From Pseudomonadota bacterium (GTDB lineage Bacteria; BMS3Abin14): DNA of 12,945 nt. Below are positions 1-5,979 of the stretch, piece after piece (the stretch's first letter is position 1; every line of letters begins with the position of its first letter). Both the position numbers and the translations under genes were made by a program. The stretch is from the NCBI GenBank assembly GCA_030636965.1, contig DAOVVW010000002.1, positions 1-12,945 of the forward strand, given 5' to 3'. The notes beneath the pieces are model-generated. The model saw only the letters and a list, made by a program, of their open reading frames with translations, had not been told where the DNA came from and did not search any database.

Positions 1-381
1 AAGACGGATAAAGCAATAGTCCTGATGAATAAATATCCCTATAACAATGGACATATTATGGTGGCGCCCCGCACGCACACCGCTGATTTTGATGAACTGG
101 CGGCTGATGAGTTCACAGAACTGATGGAGGTTTTCAGGTTCAGCATGAAAGCCCTTCAAAAGTGTATGTCACCAGAAGGTTTCAATGCGGGCCTGAACCT
201 GGGGCATTCCGGTGGTGCGGGAGTCGAGGACCACCTTCACTGGCACATAGTCCCCAGATGGCAGGGAGATACCAATTACATGCCGGTCATTACCGGAACC
301 AGGGTGATTCCGGAGGCTATTGAGGAGACATATGATAAGCTTATACCCATATTCCGTAAATTCGGCAGTCAGGAGGGGTGA
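1..381 (+). CDS. HIT-family nucleotide phosphorylase/hydrolase (Ap4A phosphorylase-like), 5' truncated
   Basis: The frame is open from base 1, so the N-terminus lies outside the window; about 40 residues are probably missing by comparison with the family. The visible part starts within the conserved stretch NKYPYNNGHIMVAPRTH, continues through GFNAGLNLG, and contains the histidine triad HLHWH at bases 232-246, followed by IVPRW. The central His is the expected nucleophile that forms the nucleotidyl intermediate. The NxYPYNNGH and DTNYMPV segments resemble the bacterial Ap4A phosphorylase/HIT branch rather than Hint-type proteins, so the likely substrates are dinucleoside polyphosphates or other nucleoside phosphates in the cytoplasm. 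Exact substrate cannot be read from sequence. The stop lies 6 bases before the next gene, and the next gene's Shine-Dalgarno is inside this coding region, suggesting co-transcription. An internal ATG at base 25 is in frame but is not the real start, because homologous sequence (KTDKAIVL) precedes it. Confidence 0.9.
   Translation, partial: KTDKAIVLMNKYPYNNGHIMVAPRTHTADFDELAADEFTELMEVFRFSMKALQKCMSPEGFNAGLNLGHSGGAGVEDHLHWHIVPRWQGDTNYMPVITGTRVIPEAIEETYDKLIPIFRKFGSQEG
371..376 (+). promoter_or_regulatory. Ribosome binding site AGGAGG for the LapA-domain gene
   Basis: A perfect AGGAGG lies inside the last codons of the HIT gene, 11 bases before ATG 388 and 14 before ATG 391. The spacing favours the first of the two tandem ATGs. 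Its position inside the upstream gene fits an operon arrangement. Confidence 0.7.
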
Positions 382-387
382 ATCAAG

Positions 388-786
388 ATGATGAAATACC
401 TGCGAGCACTTTTAATTTTCTTTCTGGCCCTGGTTCTTGCCGGGTTCATCCAGCAGAATTCACAGAGTGTGATCCTGAAATACTTCGGATACAACACTGC
501 CGCGCTGCCCCTCTCGCTATTCATGATCATTGCTTTTGCTTTAGGATACCTTCTGGCGATCCTTGTGGGGTTGACTGGCACTGTCCGGGGGAAGTTCAAA
601 CTGCTGCAGTCGGAAAAGGAAGTAAAAAGACTAAAGAGCGAAGCGACACAGTATACGGATGAAAGTGAAGACAGTAAGGAAACAACCTCTGAAACTCCTG
701 AAGAGGAGGATGGAAAAAACCTTTCGACTCAGCGAATTTCCCCTGCCGCAGACTGGGAGGATTCGGATCCGGAGGGGGATGAGTAG
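388..786 (+). CDS. LapA-domain (DUF1049) inner-membrane protein
   Basis: This is a 132-residue membrane protein with two hydrophobic segments, about residues 5-22 and 42-63, separated by the short loop QQNSQSVILKYFGYN. The second segment is followed by a basic, heptad-like stretch (about 68-88) and then an acidic, disordered tail. This is the LapA/DUF1049 (lipopolysaccharide assembly protein A domain) layout. In E. coli, LapA works with LapB (YciM, a TPR protein) in controlling LPS synthesis through LpxC turnover. Many LapA-domain proteins outside the Gammaproteobacteria are known only by domain, so that role is not established here. The gene is followed after 2 bases by a TPR protein, which recalls the lapA-lapB pairing, but that neighbour carries a SPOR-like domain and lacks the rubredoxin-type metal site of LapB. 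Start chosen from the AGGAGG at 371-376. Confidence 0.8.
   Translation: MMKYLRALLIFFLALVLAGFIQQNSQSVILKYFGYNTAALPLSLFMIIAFALGYLLAILVGLTGTVRGKFKLLQSEKEVKRLKSEATQYTDESEDSKETTSETPEEEDGKNLSTQRISPAADWEDSDPEGDE
771..778 (+). promoter_or_regulatory. Ribosome binding site GGAGGGGG supporting a TTG start at 789
   Basis: A purine-rich GGAGGGGG sits 10 bases before the TTG at 789. The ATG at 779 just behind it is in another frame and closes after five codons, so it cannot be the start. No ATG or GTG occurs in the correct frame before the hydrophobic segment of the protein. Confidence 0.55.
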
Positions 787-788
787 AG

Positions 789-1610
789 TTGGATAACCCC
801 ACCGCCGGCAAGTCAGGCCGAAGATCCAGGGCCATTATAAGGCTGCTGCGGTTTATCCCGATCGTCATTATCCTTTCCCTTGCTCATACAGCATTCACCA
901 GCTCCTCGGACGTGTATCTTGGAGAAGCGTACTATATGTCAGGTAATCTGGCGGAGGCTGAAGAATATTTAGGCAGGGCAGCAGAAGGTGGCGGACCTGG
1001 ATCTGTGAGGGCGCTATACCTGCTGGGCAGAATATCTCTGCTCACGGGCGACTTCCGACAGAGTAAGGAATTTTTTGAAAGATCAGAGGAAAAGTTCCCC
1101 GAAAATGTCAAATGGAAGGGGATACTTGGGATCGGGGATGCTCTTTACAGCGGTGGCTACTATTCGGAGGCTACGAGAAGGTACAGGGAAGCAAAGCACG
1201 CAGGAGCACCAGAGGGCATTGTTGAGCTGAAGATCGCCCTATGTGAGATGGCATTGGACAGGCACGACAGTGCCCTTGCCAGAGTGAAGGCTGTCTTGCC
1301 CGGGATACCTGTATTGTCTGCCTGGATCGGTAGAGAGGAAGATTTTTTCGCCTCCCTTGCTCTCCAGGGATTTGAGGGGAAGGAACCCGTTACGGAACAA
1401 CTATACGTTCTCCTTGGTCCGTTACCGTCCAGAGAGAAGCTTCCTTCCCGGATCCGGGATGCAGTAGAGGATGTTCCCAGTAGCAAAGTAAAGGTCATGG
1501 GTAGAACATATTTCCGCTTCGGACCTTTCGCTGATCCTGTAGAGGGAATGCTTTTGTCAGAAAATCTCAGAAAGCTGACGTCCTATGAAGTGAGGATGAT
1601 CAGAAAGTGA
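789..1610 (+). CDS. TPR-repeat protein with N-terminal membrane anchor and C-terminal SPOR-like domain
   Basis: The protein has 273 residues and probably starts at TTG. A basic N-terminus (KSGRRSRAIIRLLRF) precedes a hydrophobic segment at about 18-37, either an uncleaved anchor or a signal peptide, which places the rest in the periplasm. Residues about 40-145 hold three TPR-like repeats (YLGEAYYMSGNLAEAEEYL, LYLLGRISLLTGDFRQSKEF, ILGIGDALYSGGYYSEATRR). Residues 205-273 resemble a SPOR domain: YVLLG at the first strand, then YFRFGPFADP, then a final helix and strand. SPOR domains bind peptidoglycan glycan strands stripped of stem peptides, the product of N-acetylmuramoyl-L-alanine amidases, and an amidase is encoded two genes downstream. 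A role as a wall or envelope adaptor is inferred. The SPOR call is by eye and is less certain than the TPRs. Its last 4 bases overlap the mutS start (GTGA). Confidence 0.75.
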   Translation: MDNPTAGKSGRRSRAIIRLLRFIPIVIILSLAHTAFTSSSDVYLGEAYYMSGNLAEAEEYLGRAAEGGGPGSVRALYLLGRISLLTGDFRQSKEFFERSEEKFPENVKWKGILGIGDALYSGGYYSEATRRYREAKHAGAPEGIVELKIALCEMALDRHDSALARVKAVLPGIPVLSAWIGREEDFFASLALQGFEGKEPVTEQLYVLLGPLPSREKLPSRIRDAVEDVPSSKVKVMGRTYFRFGPFADPVEGMLLSENLRKLTSYEVRMIRK

Positions 1611-4264
1611 AAAATTCACAGTCAAAAGATGGTACATCCACTCCCATGATGAAACAGTACCTCTCCATCAAGGGTCAGCATCCCGACGCTATTCTCTTCT
1701 TCCGTATGGGGGATTTTTACGAGATGTTCATGGAGGACGCCGTTTGTGCGGCCGATGTGCTCAAGATCGCCCTGACCAGCAGGGACAAAGGCAAGGATGA
1801 TTCCGTCCCTATGTGCGGTATTCCGTATCACGCTGCACAAGGATATCTGAACAAGCTCGTCCAGGCCGGACATAAGGTTGCCATATGCGAACAGGTTGAA
1901 GACCCGAGGAAGGCCAGGGGACTCGTGAAACGGGAGGTCACCAGGGTCGTTACACCTGGTACGGCCGTGGAAGAGACCCTCCTCGACGCCACAGAGCCAT
2001 CCTACCTGGCATCTGTTGTTGTGTCCGATGAGGAGGCCGGGTTGGCTCTGGTGGATGTATCCACCGGTGAATTCAGGGTCCTGCAGCTGACTGGCGATGA
2101 CGTCCTGGGGGAACTTGAAACCGTTTTGGCACAGTTTTCACCGAGGGAGATTCTCCTCCCGGAAAATGCCGGGACCTTTCAGGGAGGGGGTCATATAACG
2201 AGACTGGAAGGCTACAGATTCAAACCTGATCTTGGAGATGAGACGCTACGTAATTTCTTCGGAGTCCGGACCCTGGCGGGATTCGGTATCGAATCAAATT
2301 CCCTTGCCGTAGGTGCGGCTGGTGCGGCCCTGTCCTATCTGGAGCAGGTGCATCAATCCGGCCTGAAGCATATAAGGGGTCCGGTTCCTCTCTACCCCGC
2401 AGAGAACCTCATTCTTGACGAAACTACCCTTACTAACCTGGAAATAACCAGAGTAGTACCGGGGGGCGAAAAAGATGGCAGCCTTTTTCATCTGATGAAC
2501 GTTACGGTAACCCCCCAGGGTGCCAGGCAGTTGAGAGAGGTCCTGGTACGGCCACTCAAGTCCGTTGAACGAATTGAAGCCCGGCTTGACCTGGTGGACG
2601 AGATGGTTTCGGATGTAGTTCTCAGGGGAAAGATACGCGGTATCCTGAAGAAAATGTCCGATGTCCACAGGATACTGTCCAGGGTAAGCTCCAGGACAGC
2701 ATCTCCCAGGGATCTCGGAGCGTTGAGAGATACACTGGAGCAGATACCGGCTTTGAGGACCCTTCTGTCGGAACTCGATTCCAACCTGGGCAAGGATATC
2801 AACCAACGTGTGCATGACCTTGAGGATCTTAGAACGCTCCTTATCAAGGCGATCGTCGACAATCCACCCAATGTTATCAAGGATGGAGGTGTCATCAGGG
2901 AGGGTTACGACAACGAACTCGATGAGCTGGTGACACTCTCAACTGACGGGAAATCCTTTATAAGCTCCCTGGAGTCAAGGGAGCGGGAGCAGACGAAGAT
3001 CCCTTCCCTGAAGGTGGGGTTCAACAGGGTGTTTGGCTACTACCTGGAAGTGACCAACACCCATAGAGAATTGGTGCCGGAACATTATGTCAGGAAGCAG
3101 ACCCTTGTAAATGCAGAGAGGTTCATTACGCAGGAGCTCAAAGAGATGGAGGACAGCATTCTCAGTGCTCAGGAGAGATTGCTGCGAAGGGAAAAAGAGC
3201 TCTTTGACGGAATATGTGACCAGATATTGAGGTTCATCGGAGAACTGCAGGAGACAGCTGCCTCAATCGCCGAATCGGATCTTTTTTCCGCTCTGGCTGA
3301 GCTTGCCCATAACATGAGTTACGAAAGACCAGTCGTACTGGAAAATGATCCGGAGAGGAGAATGGCAATATCTGCAGGGAGACACCCTGTACTGGAACGG
3401 ATAAATCTTGAAGAAAGTTTTGTTCCCAATGATTCGTATCTTGACTCCACAGACAGCCGTCTCCTTATCATAACCGGGCCTAATATGGCCGGTAAGTCTA
3501 CCTATATGAGACAGGTCGCGCTGATCGTTATCATGGCCCAGGCAGGCTCCTTTGTTCCGGCTACCGAGGCGATCATAAGCCCTGTGGACAGGGTTTTTAC
3601 AAGAATAGGTGCTTCGGACGTTCTGACGAAGGGGCTTTCCACTTTCATGGTGGAGATGGTTGAAACGGCGGCCATCCTGAACAATGCAACACCGGACAGC
3701 CTTATAATACTGGATGAGATAGGACGCGGGACCAGTACCTTCGATGGGATCAGTATCGCCTGGGCCATGGCTGAGTATCTACTTGAGGGCACGAGGCAGG
3801 GATGTAGAACGATGTTCGCCACCCATTATCATGAACTGACAGAACTTGCTCTGACTGTAGAGGGTGTTCGAAACTTCAACGTGGCGATAAGGGAGTGGGG
3901 CGACAAGCTGGTATTCCTGAGAAGTGTTAAGGAAGGACCGTCCGACAAGAGCTACGGTATCCAGGTCGCCAGGCTTGCCGGCCTCCCAGAAGATGTAATC
4001 GCAAGAGCGAAGACGATCCTTCAAAACCTGGAGGATATGGCCATTGACAGGAAAGGCAGACCTGCCATAGTCGCTGGTTCTGGAGAGGGACTTTTACCGG
4101 TAAATGATCCAGTCCTGCCGAAGCCTCAGATGGATCTCTTTTCATCTGCGGGCAAAAAGCTTTTAGAGGAGATATCATCCATCGATCTTGACGGTATGGC
4201 GCCCATTGAGGCCCTTAACTACCTTGCTGACCTGAAAAGGCGATATAGCGAAGATGAGGATTGA
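1607..4264 (+). CDS. mutS: DNA mismatch repair protein MutS
   Basis: This is a complete 885-residue MutS1. The mismatch-recognition domain begins at TPMMKQYL (residues 12-19) and has the F-x-E motif as F37-Y38-E39, which stacks on and contacts the mispaired base. Connector and core/lever domains follow (about 135-580), with the clamp segment containing FNRVFGYYLEVTN. The ABC-type ATPase has Walker A GPNMAGKST at 624-632, Walker B LIILDEIGRG with D703-E704, and the FATHYHEL switch. Near the C-terminus QMDLF (841-845) is a textbook beta-clamp-binding pentapeptide, followed by the conserved C-terminal helices (SIDLDGMAPIEALNYLADLK). MutS dimers recognise mismatches and recruit MutL, which is also encoded in this window. 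GTG 1607 overlaps the previous stop by 4 bases; ATG 1646/1649 would start inside the conserved TPMM, so GTG is preferred. The Shine-Dalgarno is weak (GAGGA, 1592-1596), suggesting translational coupling. Confidence 0.98.
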   Translation: MKNSQSKDGTSTPMMKQYLSIKGQHPDAILFFRMGDFYEMFMEDAVCAADVLKIALTSRDKGKDDSVPMCGIPYHAAQGYLNKLVQAGHKVAICEQVEDPRKARGLVKREVTRVVTPGTAVEETLLDATEPSYLASVVVSDEEAGLALVDVSTGEFRVLQLTGDDVLGELETVLAQFSPREILLPENAGTFQGGGHITRLEGYRFKPDLGDETLRNFFGVRTLAGFGIESNSLAVGAAGAALSYLEQVHQSGLKHIRGPVPLYPAENLILDETTLTNLEITRVVPGGEKDGSLFHLMNVTVTPQGARQLREVLVRPLKSVERIEARLDLVDEMVSDVVLRGKIRGILKKMSDVHRILSRVSSRTASPRDLGALRDTLEQIPALRTLLSELDSNLGKDINQRVHDLEDLRTLLIKAIVDNPPNVIKDGGVIREGYDNELDELVTLSTDGKSFISSLESREREQTKIPSLKVGFNRVFGYYLEVTNTHRELVPEHYVRKQTLVNAERFITQELKEMEDSILSAQERLLRREKELFDGICDQILRFIGELQETAASIAESDLFSALAELAHNMSYERPVVLENDPERRMAISAGRHPVLERINLEESFVPNDSYLDSTDSRLLIITGPNMAGKSTYMRQVALIVIMAQAGSFVPATEAIISPVDRVFTRIGASDVLTKGLSTFMVEMVETAAILNNATPDSLIILDEIGRGTSTFDGISIAWAMAEYLLEGTRQGCRTMFATHYHELTELALTVEGVRNFNVAIREWGDKLVFLRSVKEGPSDKSYGIQVARLAGLPEDVIARAKTILQNLEDMAIDRKGRPAIVAGSGEGLLPVNDPVLPKPQMDLFSSAGKKLLEEISSIDLDGMAPIEALNYLADLKRRYSEDED

Positions 4265-4271
4265 TTTAAGT

Positions 4272-4299
4272 AAAAGTGAAAATGACACTTTTCACTTTT
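4272..4299. terminator. AT-rich perfect hairpin at the mutS/amidase junction (possible terminator or attenuator)
   Basis: The arms AAAAGTGAAAA (4272-4282) and TTTTCACTTTT (4289-4299) are exact reverse complements, giving an 11-bp stem with a 6-base loop (TGACAC). The right arm ends in a run of five T (4296-4300), so either strand would yield a hairpin ending in U residues. It begins 8 bases after the mutS stop. The low GC content makes it a weak intrinsic terminator, and partial attenuation or mRNA 3'-end protection for mutS is equally possible. It covers the GTG at 4276 and the ATG at 4282, two possible amidase starts. Confidence 0.45.
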
Positions 4300-4311
4300 T
4301 ACGACCATATT

Positions 4312-5979
4312 ATGATTAATAGAAGAACAGTCTTATATACTGCGTTAGCTGTCTCTCTCCTTTTGGGATCTGCAACCGAGGCCACGGCTAAATCCTACTG
4401 CGAGAGGCTGTATGATGCGGCCAGAAGAGATTATTACGCTCTGCTCAAAAGCGAACGTAAGCAGAGGTTTCATGATAGCTGGGACAGGGTTATAGATAAG
4501 TTTAGTCAGATCGTGGATAAGTATCCGGGGTGTTCAAAGGCACCCGATTCACTCTTCAACATCGGTGTGCTTTACAGGAAGCTCTACAGAAAATCCTGGC
4601 TGAGAAAGGACCTGGAAAGCGGTCTTGATGCCTTTCGTCGACTTGCAAAAAAATACCCTAAGAGCAAGCTTGCGGATGATGCCCTCCTGATGGCTGCCGA
4701 GATACTAGAGGAGAAGGGTGACAAAAAGAGCGCATATAAGGCATATGACTCCATTGTCAGATCATATCCAAAAGGGGATATGACCGGTCAGGCGAAAGAT
4801 AAGCTCAAGCAGCTTGCCAGATATGCGCCAACAAGGAAAAAAACTCCCGTAAGTTCCGGTTCGAAGAAAGTTACCATCACCAGGATCAGACACTGGTCCA
4901 ATCCCGAATACTCAAGGGTAGTAGTGTATGCAACCGGGAAGGTCAGTTTCAAAAAACACATGCTGAAGAAAGACACTTCCGCGGGCAAACCCCCCAGGCT
5001 CTACCTTGACCTGAAACGGGCAACCGTTCCAACCAGCCTTACCGATCCCATACCGATCCGGGACGGCCTCCTGCTGCAGGCAAGGGTAGGCCAATACGAT
5101 AAGGACACCGTTCGAGTAGTTCTGGATATTGACAATATGACCGACCACAAGGTGTTCACCATGGAAAACCCCGCAAGGGTCGTTGTGGACGTGATGGGCA
5201 GGAAAACCACCGGGACATCTACCGGAACCTTTTCTACCGGGGCTGAGATGGGAACAACGATACCACTTGCGAAGCAGCTGGGGTTGGGGGTCAGGCGGAT
5301 AGTCCTGGATCCAGGACACGGGGGGAAGGACCCTGGTGCCGTGGGGAGAAGAGGGTCAAAGGAAAAAGAAATAACCCTTGCATTGGCGAAAAAAATAAAG
5401 CCCCTACTGGTTGCGAAGGGTTATGAGGTTCTATTGACGAGAACCACTGACAAATATGTAGGGTTGGATGAGAGGACAGCCTTTGCAAACAAGAACCAGG
5501 CGGATCTTTTCGTATCGATCCACACAAACGCGAGCCGCAGCAGAAAAGCCAGGGGCATAGAAACATATTTCCTGGGGGTTGCAAGGGACCGTGAATCCTC
5601 TGAAACAGCTATGCTTGAGAACGCAATATCTGAACAAAGTCTGGCAGATCTGGAGCGGATACTTCTGGACCTGACGCGGACTTCCAACCTTAAGCAGTCA
5701 AGCCTGCTTGCTGAGAGCGTCCAGGACAGTCTCTACAGAGGCCTGAAGGCCAAATATTCAAATGTGAACAACCATGGTGTTAAACAGGCGTCATTTTACG
5801 TGTTGATTGGGGCCCAGATGCCGGCTGTACTTGTGGAAACCTCTTTCATAACACATCCAGGAGAGGAAAAGCTCCTCGCAAGCAATTCCTACAGGGAGGT
5901 TCTGGGCCAGTCCATATACCGCGGCATTATTCAGTACATCGAAAAGGTGCTGGCCATGGTCAGTCTGGAGGCATCATGA
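4312..5979 (+). CDS. Periplasmic N-acetylmuramoyl-L-alanine amidase (TPR-AMIN-Amidase_3)
   Basis: This zinc amidase cuts the bond between N-acetylmuramic acid and the stem peptide, as AmiA/B/C do during cell separation. Numbered from the longest frame (GTG 4276), its order is: signal peptide (INRR, then a hydrophobic core ending near ATEATA); a tandem TPR-like helical region at about 65-180 (DSLFNIGVLYRKL, DDALLMAAEILEEKGDKKSA); an AMIN domain at about 197-312 (ITRIRHWSNPEYSRVVVYA to ARVVVDVMG); and Amidase_3 from about 340 to the end. Expected zinc ligands are H348 (DPGHGG), E363 (KEKEITL) and H416 (SIHTNA); the catalytic Glu is E521 (VETSFITHP). I prefer ATG 4312, 12 codons in, because it begins a clean signal peptide and lies outside the hairpin at 4272-4299. 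No candidate start has a good Shine-Dalgarno. AMIN domains usually target amidases to septa. The stop overlaps glnD by 4 bases (ATGA). The gene resembles amiC but I do not assign a symbol. Confidence 0.92.
   Translation: MINRRTVLYTALAVSLLLGSATEATAKSYCERLYDAARRDYYALLKSERKQRFHDSWDRVIDKFSQIVDKYPGCSKAPDSLFNIGVLYRKLYRKSWLRKDLESGLDAFRRLAKKYPKSKLADDALLMAAEILEEKGDKKSAYKAYDSIVRSYPKGDMTGQAKDKLKQLARYAPTRKKTPVSSGSKKVTITRIRHWSNPEYSRVVVYATGKVSFKKHMLKKDTSAGKPPRLYLDLKRATVPTSLTDPIPIRDGLLLQARVGQYDKDTVRVVLDIDNMTDHKVFTMENPARVVVDVMGRKTTGTSTGTFSTGAEMGTTIPLAKQLGLGVRRIVLDPGHGGKDPGAVGRRGSKEKEITLALAKKIKPLLVAKGYEVLLTRTTDKYVGLDERTAFANKNQADLFVSIHTNASRSRKARGIETYFLGVARDRESSETAMLENAISEQSLADLERILLDLTRTSNLKQSSLLAESVQDSLYRGLKAKYSNVNNHGVKQASFYVLIGAQMPAVLVETSFITHPGEEKLLASNSYREVLGQSIYRGIIQYIEKVLAMVSLEAS

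Noticed and set aside
779..796. ATG 779 as start of the TPR-SPOR gene
   Set aside because: It is in a different frame and terminates after five codons; the TTG at 789 is the in-frame choice.
2965..2983. CTCCCT/AGGGAG hairpin inside mutS
   Set aside because: It is a short 6-bp stem in the middle of conserved coding sequence with no T run or other sign of function.
5302..5317. Perfect 16-base palindrome GTCCTGGATCCAGGAC in the amidase gene
   Set aside because: It encodes the conserved VLDPGH zinc-site motif, so the sequence is fixed by the protein; a chance palindrome is the simpler explanation.
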